64,000 nt of DNA from JABHCC01 sp034658635. Its GTDB lineage: Bacteria > Bacteroidota > Bacteroidia > Bacteroidales > UBA12481. Both the position numbers and the translations under genes were made by a program. Where the stretch lies: the NCBI GenBank assembly GCA_034658635.1, contig JAYEFL010000097.1, positions 24,721 to 88,720 on the forward strand, written 5' to 3'. Within the stretch, counting starts at the first letter, position 1. Every line of letters begins with the position of its first letter. Shown one piece after another: positions 17,172-25,044 of the stretch. A model generated the notes under the pieces. That model saw only the letters and a program-made list of their open reading frames with translations, was not told the origin of the DNA and did not search any database.

Positions 17172-17542
17172 TAATACTTCTGATATGATTTTTCCTCGGA
17201 TAATTCGGATCCGGTAATAAGATTTATTTCCTTTTTTATTTCGGCTCTCGTATCGTTGTTGATGTACACTTCACGGGCAGTTTGAACAAATTCTTTATCG
17301 AAGTTGGCATTACGTTCCAGGTCTCTGATTCTATCCTCAATGTTCCACAACTTCTCATTGATTAGTTTCAATTTTATATATTGTTGCTGACAATGTGGTA
17401 AAATGTCAGATGCCGCCAGGTGAAGAATACTTAATTCTTTACGGATATTCATAAGCTTATCGGGTGAGTCTATTCTTTCAGACTTAATTTCCAGTATACT
17501 TAACTTATCAATCAATTCGCCGTTGGATACTTCAATTTTCAT
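17171..17542 (-). CDS. DUF6165 family protein
   Basis: A 123-residue acidic-basic, mostly helical cytoplasmic protein. MKIEVSNGELIDKLSILEIK and the following PDKLMNIRKEL match DUF6165, which often lies beside glycosyltransferase genes in surface polysaccharide loci. No signal peptide or membrane segment is present. Its stop overlaps the start of the GT9 gene, so the partnership with that enzyme is supported by context. The biochemical role is unknown. A possible promoter (TTG-N21-TACCTTTC) lies just upstream. Confidence 0.7.
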   Translation of the reverse strand: MKIEVSNGELIDKLSILEIKSERIDSPDKLMNIRKELSILHLAASDILPHCQQQYIKLKLINEKLWNIEDRIRDLERNANFDKEFVQTAREVYINNDTRAEIKKEINLITGSELSEEKSYQKY

Positions 17543-17608
17543 ATTTGAAAGGTATAATTATTTTCAAATTATTAACAATTTATTGTGCACTTAGGATGAA
17601 AAGCCAAT

Positions 17609-17616
17609 TATTTTTG
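17609..17616 (+). promoter_or_regulatory. Bacteroidota -7 box (TATTTTTG) for the TonB-dependent receptor
   Basis: A perfect TAnnTTTG match, 33 bases before the receptor ATG. A TTG at 17583-17585 gives a 23-base spacer, at the long end of the accepted range. Confidence 0.5.
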
Positions 17617-17648
17617 TTGTCTCGACTTCATTTTGATATTGGAAATAA

Positions 17649-19868
17649 ATGAAATATAAATTATTGCTCCTTTTTGTTGCAGGACTGATGCCACTGATTA
17701 GTATAGGGCAGACAGTTTCAGGTACTGTATACGAGGTACAAGATGATTCTGACATTAGTCTTCCCGGGGTTAATGTATATTGGGCTGGTTCGGAAATTGG
17801 AACTGCCAGCGATGAAAATGGAAAATTCGTATTGTTTAAGCCGTCAAAATATCATCAACTGGTGTTCAGCTTTGTTGGATATGAGAGTGATACTCTTGAA
17901 ATAAGGAAAACTGATCAGGAAATCAGGCTTGTAATGAATGCTGCAAAAATTCTGGATGAAGTTCAGATTGTCAGGAGAAGTGTAGGCACTCATATTGATC
18001 GCTTAAATCCTATTATGACCGAGAATATTACTGGAGCTGAGCTTTGTAAAGCTGCTTGTTGCAACCTGGCAGAGAGTTTTGAAACCAATGCATCAGTTGA
18101 TGCCTATTATTCTAATGCAGTAACAGGTGCCAAGCAGATCCGCCTGTTAGGGCTTGATGGAACTTATGTCCAACTACTAACTGAGAATATTCCTGCTTTG
18201 CGTGGTTTGGCTACACCCTATGGTTTAGGTTACATCCCTGGCGCCTGGATGGAAGCTATTCAAATCTCAAAAGGAACAGCTTCTGTCAAGAATGGTTATG
18301 AGTCTATTGCCGGACAGATAAATATTGAATACCTGAAGCCAAACACCGCAGATAAATTTTTTGTCAATGCACTCGTTAATAATGCCGGAAAAAGAGAAAC
18401 GAATATTGTGGGATCTGCTATTTTGAATGAAGATCTGAGTACACTTATTCTTGCTCATGTTGAAGATAATTCTCAAGTAGACGATCATCAGGGAGATGGC
18501 TTCTTAGATCATCCTTTTTTAAGACAGTATAACCTTCTTAACCGCTGGTTTTACAGCACAGATCATATTCATATGCACATTGGGCTGAAAGCCTTGATTG
18601 AAAGCCGGACAACAGGGCAGGTGGATTTTAAACGAGGACAATCAAGAGGTATAGATATGCCATATGGAATTGGGATTGATACTGACAGATATGAGGGATT
18701 CCTGAAATTGGGGTATACTTTCAATAATGATAGGAATTCTAGTTTTGGATCAATCTTTTCTTTGTCAAATCATAGTCAGGAAGCATTCTTTGGTGTGAAG
18801 GATTATTCTGGTGAGCAATTGAACTACTATATGAATCTCATGTTCCAAACAGATTTTTTTAATGCTAATAATACTATAACAACCGGATACAGCCTGAATT
18901 ATGATGATTATGTTGAATACCTTGATCAAACAAACTTTCTCAGAACGGAACTGGTTCAAGGGGTTTTTGCAGAATATGCGTACAAACACGATGATGATTT
19001 TATTCTCCAGACTGGTTTAAGACTGGATTATCATAATCTTTATGGAATTCTATTTACGCCAAGAATTCATGCACGTTATAGTTTTGATGAGCATACAATA
19101 TTCAGAGTTTCAGCTGGCAAAGGGTACCGCTCTCCTAATGTTCTTGCCGAGAACAACCATTTCCTTGCAAATTCAAGATCAATTATTATTGCATCGGACC
19201 TTCTGCAGGAAGAAGCCTGGAATTTTGGTGTGAACATGACAAGATACTTTTCTCTTGGTGCCAGACAATTGACTGCCAATATAGAGGCTCACAGAACTTC
19301 CTTTGTTAATCAAATCATTGTTGACCTTGATTCCAGTGTTGATGAGGTAAGCTTCTATAACCTGAATGGAGAGTCCTTTGCAAACAATTATCAGATAGAA
19401 CTGACTTATGAGATTATTAGAGGTTTAGATGCCAGGACAGCCTTCAGGTATAGCGACGTTCAATTTTCATTGAAAGGAGGCGACCTTGTGGAAAAGCCAT
19501 TAATGAGTAAGTATAAAGGCCTGATAACCTTGTCGTATGCAACTCCACTAAAGAAATGGCAGTTTGATCTCACCAGCCAGTTTAACGGTCCTGGCAGAAT
19601 CCCTTCAACATCTTCTAATCCTGTTGAATACCAAGTGGAGGAAACATTTGATCCATATACTATCATTCATGCACAAATCACTAAATATTTCAAGACCTGG
19701 AACGTGTATGCTGGAGTCGAGAACTTGACGGATTTTACTCAGGAACATCCTGTATTGGCTGCTGACCAGCCATTTGGGTCTTACTTTGATGGTTCCCTTA
19801 TTTGGGGTCCATTGCATGGCAGAAAGCTTTATGTAGGGTTTAGATTTGGTATAAGCAGAGAAGAATGA
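17649..19868 (+). CDS. TonB-dependent outer membrane receptor, probably metal-linked
   Basis: A 739-residue receptor: signal peptide (1-20), a carboxypeptidase-regulatory-like beta domain (about 22-95, GVNVYWAGSEIGTASDENGKF), a plug domain (about 105-225, with TGAKQIRLLGLDGTYVQLL and QISKGTASVKNGYESIAGQI), and a 22-strand-type barrel ending YVGFRFGISREE. The plug carries a CKAACC cysteine cluster near residue 135, typical of a Bacteroidota subfamily often found next to heavy-metal-associated proteins. The next gene is exactly such a protein, 43 bases downstream. Together they suggest copper or another transition metal as ligand, but that is inference. No SusD partner is present, so a glycan role is unlikely. 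Confidence 0.85.
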   Translation: MKYKLLLLFVAGLMPLISIGQTVSGTVYEVQDDSDISLPGVNVYWAGSEIGTASDENGKFVLFKPSKYHQLVFSFVGYESDTLEIRKTDQEIRLVMNAAKILDEVQIVRRSVGTHIDRLNPIMTENITGAELCKAACCNLAESFETNASVDAYYSNAVTGAKQIRLLGLDGTYVQLLTENIPALRGLATPYGLGYIPGAWMEAIQISKGTASVKNGYESIAGQINIEYLKPNTADKFFVNALVNNAGKRETNIVGSAILNEDLSTLILAHVEDNSQVDDHQGDGFLDHPFLRQYNLLNRWFYSTDHIHMHIGLKALIESRTTGQVDFKRGQSRGIDMPYGIGIDTDRYEGFLKLGYTFNNDRNSSFGSIFSLSNHSQEAFFGVKDYSGEQLNYYMNLMFQTDFFNANNTITTGYSLNYDDYVEYLDQTNFLRTELVQGVFAEYAYKHDDDFILQTGLRLDYHNLYGILFTPRIHARYSFDEHTIFRVSAGKGYRSPNVLAENNHFLANSRSIIIASDLLQEEAWNFGVNMTRYFSLGARQLTANIEAHRTSFVNQIIVDLDSSVDEVSFYNLNGESFANNYQIELTYEIIRGLDARTAFRYSDVQFSLKGGDLVEKPLMSKYKGLITLSYATPLKKWQFDLTSQFNGPGRIPSTSSNPVEYQVEETFDPYTIIHAQITKYFKTWNVYAGVENLTDFTQEHPVLAADQPFGSYFDGSLIWGPLHGRKLYVGFRFGISREE

Positions 19869-19911
19869 GCTTAATTATTAATATCATAATTGTAACATAA
19901 AACCAGATATC

Positions 19912-20253
19912 ATGAAAAGATTTATTGCTTTATTGGCATTTAGCTTAGCGCTGTTCTCAAGTAATTTCAGCACTATGGCTCAGGAAAAGAAAGAAAAGAA
20001 AGAGAAGAAGATCGAAACATTGACTTGTTGGGTATCTATGGATTGTGATGGATGTGTTGCTAAGATTAAAAAAAATATCGCTTATGAAAAAGGGGTTAAG
20101 GACCTGAATATCGACTTAAAAACAAAACTCGTAACTGTAAAGTATCGAAAAGATAAGACCTCACCTGAAAAGCTGGAGAAAGCTATCCGAGACCTGGGAT
20201 TTAAAACTGAGATAATCAAAGAGGTCAAAAAAGAAGGAAAAAAGGTAAAATAG
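19912..20253 (+). CDS. Exported heavy-metal-associated (HMA) domain protein
   Basis: A 113-residue protein with a signal peptide (about 1-24, ending STMAQ), a lysine/glutamate-rich linker (EKKEKKEKKIE), one HMA domain (about 37-100) and a basic tail. The metal-binding loop is MDCDGCVAKI, the CxxC pair of the ferredoxin-like HMA fold, and the domain ends with the usual LEKAIRDLGF helix. It would act as a periplasmic metal-binding protein or chaperone. It follows the TonB-dependent receptor on the same strand and probably hands over or scavenges the same metal, likely Cu(I). Confidence 0.8.
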   Translation: MKRFIALLAFSLALFSSNFSTMAQEKKEKKEKKIETLTCWVSMDCDGCVAKIKKNIAYEKGVKDLNIDLKTKLVTVKYRKDKTSPEKLEKAIRDLGFKTEIIKEVKKEGKKVK

Positions 20254-20283
20254 TTTCATTGCATTTGGTAGACTCAATAATTA

Positions 20284-20318
20284 TGTATAATTATGCATCA
20301 GATTTGTAATTATATACA
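20284..20318 (+). promoter_or_regulatory. Tandem ARG boxes (ArgR operator) upstream of argR
   Basis: TGTATAATTATGCA (20284-20297) fits the ARG-box pattern TGNATAATTATNCA perfectly, and TGTAATTATATACA (20305-20318) is a weaker second copy. Their centres are 21 bp apart, the classic phasing for one ArgR hexamer across two boxes. The second box ends two bases before the argR ATG, so autorepression is expected. Confidence 0.65.
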
Positions 20319-20320
20319 TC

Positions 20321-20794
20321 ATGGAACGTGTTTACCGCTTAGAGTTAATCAAGGAGTTATTAGAGAAGAGAACAATTTCCAATCATGATGAGCTGCAATC
20401 AGAACTTCTTAAGCAAGGAGTTACTGTTACTCAGGCAACTCTTTCAAGAGATTTAAAATCATTACGGGTTTCTCGTGTTACCGACAAGAATGGGAAAACA
20501 CGATATGTTTTACAAGATCCCGGATCTTCACAATTTCAAAATGATGAATTGCCAGATCATCTGTCTGGTGTGATATCTGTTGAATTCAGCGGGCAGATGG
20601 GAGTTATTAAAACAATTCCAGGCTTTGCCAGCGCTGTGGCATACTACATCGATCAGGTAGGGATTCCTGAGATAATGGGAACAATTGCAGGTGATGATAC
20701 GATCCTTCTAATATCCAGAACAGGGGTTTCTTCTAACCAGCTAGCCGGTATTCTCTCCAGATCATTTTCAAGTTTGATTAATAAATTTATTTAA
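20321..20794 (+). CDS. argR: Arginine repressor ArgR
   Basis: Arginine-responsive transcription regulator, 157 residues, the normal size. The N-terminal winged helix (about 1-70) contains TVTQATLSRDLKSLRVSRV, the recognition-helix region. The C-terminal domain (about 85-157) carries the hexamerisation and arginine-binding signature GTIAGDDTILLISR. The gene has two ARG boxes immediately upstream, which suggests autoregulation, and argG has another overlapping its start. It leads an argR-argG-argH cluster on the plus strand. Confidence 0.95.
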   Translation: MERVYRLELIKELLEKRTISNHDELQSELLKQGVTVTQATLSRDLKSLRVSRVTDKNGKTRYVLQDPGSSQFQNDELPDHLSGVISVEFSGQMGVIKTIPGFASAVAYYIDQVGIPEIMGTIAGDDTILLISRTGVSSNQLAGILSRSFSSLINKFI

Positions 20795-20860
20795 AAGATT
20801 TCCAAGAATGGCAGATCGTTCTAAAGACTGGTTTTGTCAGGAATCGATATGATTAATTAG

Positions 20861-20874
20861 TGAATAATTATGCA
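20861..20874 (+). promoter_or_regulatory. ARG box overlapping the argG start codon
   Basis: TGAATAATTATGCA fits TGNATAATTATNCA at every defined position and includes the argG ATG (20870-20872). Bound ArgR would block transcription or initiation of argG. A possible weak second box 21 bp upstream matches only about half of the positions. Confidence 0.6.
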
Positions 20875-22129
20875 AAAAAAAGTAATTTTAGCCTATAGCG
20901 GAGGATTAGATACCTCTGTTATATTAAAATGGTTATCCCTGAAGGGGTTTGAAGTAATATGTTATGTAGCTGATGTTGGTCAGGATGATGATTTTGAGGC
21001 AGTGAAGAAGAAAGCTCTTCAAACAGGCGCCTCCAAAGTATATATTGAGGATTTGAAAATGGAGTTGGTTACTGATTATGTCTTTCCGGCTTTACGTGGT
21101 AACGCTTTGTATGAAGGAAGGTATTTGTTAGGTACTTCAATTGCACGTCCGGTTATTGCTAAGCGCCAGGTTGAAATAGCAATGAAAGAAAGCACTACTT
21201 ATGTTGCGCATGGTTCAACAGGTAAGGGCAATGATCAAGTTCGTTTTGAATTTGCGTATTATGCTTTATTGCCTGATGTTCAGATAATAGCACCGTGGAA
21301 GGATCCAGAGTTTCTTAGTGTGTTTAAAGGTCGTACCGACATGCTGAAATATGCAGAGAAACATGATATTCCAGTTTCAGCTACTTTGAAAAAATCATAC
21401 TCTGAAGATGACAACCTTATTCATATTAGTCATGAGGCAGGTATTCTGGAAGATCCTTCTGTTGAGTGTCCATTAGAAGTTTATTCAAAAACAAAGTCTC
21501 CTTTTGAAGCACCAGATAAAGCGATAAAAATCAAAGTATTTTTTGAAAATGGTACACCTGTTAAGATTGATAATCTTGAGACAGGAGAAAGTATTACCGG
21601 AGCCCTTGAGTTATACACTTATGCCAATAAAATTGCGGCAGAAAATGGAATTGGTCGTTTAGATATGGTTGAAAATCGCTTTATCGGCATTAAATCGAGA
21701 GGTGTTTACGAAACCCCAGGTGGATTTCTTCTTTGGGAGGCTCACAGAGATCTTGAGGGAATTGCTATGGATAAAGAAGTTATGCATCTCAGAGATATGT
21801 TGATCCCAAAATTCTCAGAGATTATCTACAATGGTTTGTGGTTTTCACCAGAGATGGATTTCCTGATGAGTGCTTTTAATAAAAGTCAAGAAGTTATTAC
21901 TGGTGATGTAACGATGGTATTGTACAAGGGTAATGCCATTTCTGTAGCAAGGTATTCGCCATACTCACTCTATGATCAGGATCTTTCATCGATGGAGATT
22001 GAGGGAGGGTTTGATGCCACAGATACTAAGGGGTTTATAAACATTAGTGCTATCCGTTTGAAGGCTCATCACCTTGTATTGGGGCAAAAAAGTCCTTATG
22101 ATTGGAGACCAGCTATTTTACCTGATTAA
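20870..22129 (+). CDS. argG: Argininosuccinate synthase
   Basis: Joins citrulline and aspartate with ATP to form argininosuccinate, the penultimate step of arginine synthesis. The 419-residue cytoplasmic protein begins with the pyrophosphatase P-loop AYSGGLDTSVILKWL. It shows the conserved HGSTGKGNDQVRFEFAY (near 115) for citrulline and aspartate binding and SYSEDDNLIHISHEAG (near 178). The start is fixed by the immediately following MQKKVILAYSGGLD. It lies 75 bases after argR and 12 bases before argH. The ARG box at its start codon predicts arginine repression. Confidence 0.96.
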   Translation: MQKKVILAYSGGLDTSVILKWLSLKGFEVICYVADVGQDDDFEAVKKKALQTGASKVYIEDLKMELVTDYVFPALRGNALYEGRYLLGTSIARPVIAKRQVEIAMKESTTYVAHGSTGKGNDQVRFEFAYYALLPDVQIIAPWKDPEFLSVFKGRTDMLKYAEKHDIPVSATLKKSYSEDDNLIHISHEAGILEDPSVECPLEVYSKTKSPFEAPDKAIKIKVFFENGTPVKIDNLETGESITGALELYTYANKIAAENGIGRLDMVENRFIGIKSRGVYETPGGFLLWEAHRDLEGIAMDKEVMHLRDMLIPKFSEIIYNGLWFSPEMDFLMSAFNKSQEVITGDVTMVLYKGNAISVARYSPYSLYDQDLSSMEIEGGFDATDTKGFINISAIRLKAHHLVLGQKSPYDWRPAILPD

Positions 22130-22141
22130 TAATATTAAGAG

Positions 22142-23323
22142 ATGAAACTTTGGGAAAAGGGGTATAACCCTGATAAGCAAATAGAAAACTTCACTGTTGG
22201 AAAAGATCCAATTCTGGATATGGAATTGTTGCCTTATGACATTAAAGGTAGCATAGCTCATGCTGCTGTTTTGTGTGAGGCCGGAGTTCTGATGGCGAAT
22301 GAAAAAGAAAGAATTATTGCAGCCCTGGAAGATCTCCATAGCATATGGTCAGCTGGGGGCTTTCTCATCAAAACGGAAGATGAGGATGGGCATACTGCGA
22401 TCGAAAACTATCTGACCGAGAAATTGGGTGATCTGGGGAAGAAGATACATACTGCGAGGAGCAGGAATGATCAGGTTATTACGGCTATACGCCTGCACGA
22501 AAAAGATCAACTGAATTTGGTTGCCCAAAAGTCAAAGGCACTAATTAACAAATTTGAGTCGTTTTCAAAAGTACATAGTTCAACGCCGATGCCTGGGTAT
22601 ACGCATACAAGAAAGGCTATGCCGTATACCGTTGGAGAATGGGCCCAAGCACATGCAGATTCACTTATTGACGACTTAAAACTACTAGCTGTTGTACAGA
22701 TTATAATTGATCAGAACCCACTTGGAACCGGAGCTGGATATGGCGTCCCATTCCCTCTCAATAGAGAAAAGTCTACTGAAATCCTGGGTTTCTCTAAGGT
22801 GATGAGGAGCTCAGTATATGCCCAAAACAGTCGTGGAAAATTTGAAGGTGAGGTTCTGCAGGTGTGTTCGACCACCCTGATGTCATTAAACAGATGGGCT
22901 TCAGATTTAATTCTTTTTACCATGCCTGATTTTGGTTTTTTTACATTAGACAATTCATTAACAACCGGATCTTCTATCATGCCACATAAAAAGAATCCTG
23001 ATGTTCTTGAATTAATCAGGGCTTCTGTTCATCGTGTCATCGCATGTCAGAGTCAGGTGCAAAATATTAGCTTAAATCTTATTTCTGGTTATCATCGCGA
23101 TATTCAACTAACTAAAGAACCAGTAATGACAGGATTGCAAACTACTTTGGATTGCCTGGATGTAGCATCAAGGGTTCTTGACGGTCTATCAGTCAATCAT
23201 GAGAATCTACAGAATGCAATGTCTGATGATTTATATAGTGTGCAAAAAGTGTATGATTTGGTTAAGAAAGGGATTCCTTTCAGAGAAGCCTACAAAATTA
23301 TTGCCAACAACTTATTTGATTAG
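22142..23323 (+). CDS. argH: Argininosuccinate lyase, short at the C-terminus
   Basis: Cleaves argininosuccinate to arginine and fumarate. The 393-residue protein shows the fumarase/aspartase-superfamily landmarks: KIHTARSRNDQV near residue 100, MPGYTHTRKAMPYTVGEW near 150, and the signature loop GSSIMPHKKNPD near 280 with the catalytic serine. It stops at PFREAYKIIANNLFD, whereas family members usually run some 40 to 60 residues further. The active-site motifs are all present, so activity is likely. The short end may be a lineage form rather than a truncation. It follows argG by 12 bases and is convergent with nth. Confidence 0.92.
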   Translation: MKLWEKGYNPDKQIENFTVGKDPILDMELLPYDIKGSIAHAAVLCEAGVLMANEKERIIAALEDLHSIWSAGGFLIKTEDEDGHTAIENYLTEKLGDLGKKIHTARSRNDQVITAIRLHEKDQLNLVAQKSKALINKFESFSKVHSSTPMPGYTHTRKAMPYTVGEWAQAHADSLIDDLKLLAVVQIIIDQNPLGTGAGYGVPFPLNREKSTEILGFSKVMRSSVYAQNSRGKFEGEVLQVCSTTLMSLNRWASDLILFTMPDFGFFTLDNSLTTGSSIMPHKKNPDVLELIRASVHRVIACQSQVQNISLNLISGYHRDIQLTKEPVMTGLQTTLDCLDVASRVLDGLSVNHENLQNAMSDDLYSVQKVYDLVKKGIPFREAYKIIANNLFD

Positions 23324-23374
23324 TGTTTATGTGGGACAAAGACACATTTATGTGTGAAATCTTTTCATATCGTC

Positions 23375-24016
23375 TTATTCGCTTTGATTTTGAAAAGAAC
23401 GACAATAAATGGATAAACCACAGCTTTCACATTTTGGTTTTCTAGCTTGGCATACGTAGCGACCATGAAGGATAAGCCAATGATGTGCAATGGGCCAGAG
23501 CTCCATTGGAATATTTTTTGTTAATTGGAGCTCAGTTGCCAATGGAGTTTTTGCATTAGTTGACAGGCCAATTCTATCAGCTACCCTGAAAACATGAGTG
23601 TCAACAGCAAATGCAGGTTTATTATAAGCCACAGATAGAATAACACTTGCTGTTTTTCTGCCTATTCCAGGTATCGTTTGCAATGCATCAATATCATTGG
23701 GGACAACACCACCAAAATCGCTCATTATTTTTTGAGCTGCAGCAATCAGATGTTTGGCTTTGTTATTCGGATAAGAACAGGACTTGATAAGGCCAAACAC
23801 TTTTTCCTGGGTTGAATTGGCTAAGCCTTTAAGGTCAGGAATCTCATGAAAGAATGGGGGAGTGATTACATTCACTCTTTTATCAGTACACTGAGCTGAC
23901 AAGATTACCGACACCATTAGCTCATACGGATTATTGTAATCCAACTCCGTTTCAGCTACCGGCATATATTCTTGAAACCAGTCAATGACTTTTTCAAACC
24001 TTTCCTTTTTGGTCAT
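23375..24016 (-). CDS. nth: Endonuclease III (base-excision DNA glycosylase/AP lyase)
   Basis: Removes oxidised pyrimidines from DNA and nicks the resulting abasic site. At 213 residues it has the usual size. The helix-hairpin-helix LQTIPGIGRKTASVILS (near 115) contains the catalytic Lys, and the catalytic Asp is in FAVDTHVFRVADRIGL (near 138). The C-terminus has CQARKPKCESCGLSIYC, the C-x6-C-x2-C-x5-C ligand set of the [4Fe-4S] cluster. It is a single gene with a terminator of the neighbouring Gld operon just upstream, so it has its own promoter. Confidence 0.95.
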   Translation of the reverse strand: MTKKERFEKVIDWFQEYMPVAETELDYNNPYELMVSVILSAQCTDKRVNVITPPFFHEIPDLKGLANSTQEKVFGLIKSCSYPNNKAKHLIAAAQKIMSDFGGVVPNDIDALQTIPGIGRKTASVILSVAYNKPAFAVDTHVFRVADRIGLSTNAKTPLATELQLTKNIPMELWPIAHHWLILHGRYVCQARKPKCESCGLSIYCRSFQNQSE

Positions 24017-24049
24017 ACAGCAAATAAGTTATTCAACTTAAATTTACAT

Positions 24050-24079
24050 AAAAAAAAAGGTCATCCGCAGATGACCTTT
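24050..24079 (-). terminator. Intrinsic terminator of the Gld-type ABC operon
   Basis: On the minus strand AAAGGTCATC pairs with GATGACCTTT around a four-base loop and runs into nine T residues. It lies six bases after the stop of the DUF4340 gene. Confidence 0.85.
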
Positions 24080-24084
24080 AATTC

Positions 24085-25044
24085 TTAGTCAGATTCGAGA
24101 CCAGTTAAAAAAATCCCGGGCCCAACAAATATTTTAGTAAACAAATCTCCAGTATCTCCATTGAAAACAGAATTGGGGTTTGCATTAGATACAATAGCAG
24201 TGCGTCCGTCTTCTCCCTGAATAGCTCTGATTTCAACAGATCCCATATTGTTACCTTCCAGAATAATTGAAATAGGACTTCCAGACAGGCTGGCAGGCTC
24301 CAGATCATCCCGGAATTCAGTAGCAGTCAAATAAGCTAATGATCCCAAATAATTACTGGTCTGAACTGAATCAGCCACTACGCCATTTATCATCCATCCT
24401 GCTTCCTCTTTGATAAGTGTAAATGATGAATCAGCAGGATAGCTAACTGTAATCCGTGTAAAATCATTTTTATTGCCTCTGAAAATAGACTTATCCCTAA
24501 GTCCGTTTAAATCACGGTTAAAGGTCATGCTGAGATAACCTTCCACAGCAAAAACGTCCTTTTCATTATTTAACCTGACAAAGGTTTTTGGTTTGCGAGT
24601 ATTTTGATTGTATGAAAACCGACCAATATACAAGTCACCGATAACTCTTCGATCATTATTAACAATAACCCTGATGCCTGAGGAATCTGTTACTTCAAAA
24701 TCACTCCACTTATCCTTCTTTGCTGCCACTTTTTGTACTGCTTTCAGATCAGCCAGTTCATTAATCATATTTTTAATGAGATCTGAGTCTGCATCATATG
24801 ATTTTTCATTTGCTTTGATGATCCACTTTTCATTTTCAAGCAGGATTCTGAGTGATTGTTGATCACCTGATTGCTTTTGCAAACTAATGGACACAACCTC
24901 TTCAGTGTCAAATTCCAACAATTCAGCCTTGAAACTTCTTTCTCCCTTTTTGCTTTTGTTGACTTGAACCGCAATAACGGCAAGCAATAAAACCACAAAA
25001 ACGACAATAAGTTGAATTCTATTCTTCTTTGTTTTTTTAGACAT
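24085..25044 (-). CDS. DUF4340 domain protein, Gld ABC-transporter accessory
   Basis: A protein of about 319 residues with one N-terminal membrane segment (LIVVFVVLLLAVIAVQV, about 11-28) and a long periplasmic part with two similar beta-rich halves (SGIRVIVNNDRRVIGDLYIG, then RITVSYPADSSFTLIKEE). This matches DUF4340, whose genes usually follow GldG-type genes. I chose the ATG at 25044 because it starts just before the lysine-rich cytoplasmic tail MSKKTKKNR. It overlaps the GldG gene by eight bases, implying coupling. Function is unknown beyond probable association with the ABC complex. A strong terminator follows. Confidence 0.8.
   Translation of the reverse strand: MSKKTKKNRIQLIVVFVVLLLAVIAVQVNKSKKGERSFKAELLEFDTEEVVSISLQKQSGDQQSLRILLENEKWIIKANEKSYDADSDLIKNMINELADLKAVQKVAAKKDKWSDFEVTDSSGIRVIVNNDRRVIGDLYIGRFSYNQNTRKPKTFVRLNNEKDVFAVEGYLSMTFNRDLNGLRDKSIFRGNKNDFTRITVSYPADSSFTLIKEEAGWMINGVVADSVQTSNYLGSLAYLTATEFRDDLEPASLSGSPISIILEGNNMGSVEIRAIQGEDGRTAIVSNANPNSVFNGDTGDLFTKIFVGPGIFLTGLESD

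Noticed and set aside
20840..20853. A second ARG box 21 bp before the argG site
   Set aside because: It matches only about half of the defined positions, too weak to list as a feature.
23330..23360. ACACAT/ATGTGT inverted repeat between argH and nth as a terminator
   Set aside because: The stem is short with a two-base loop and no T run on either side.
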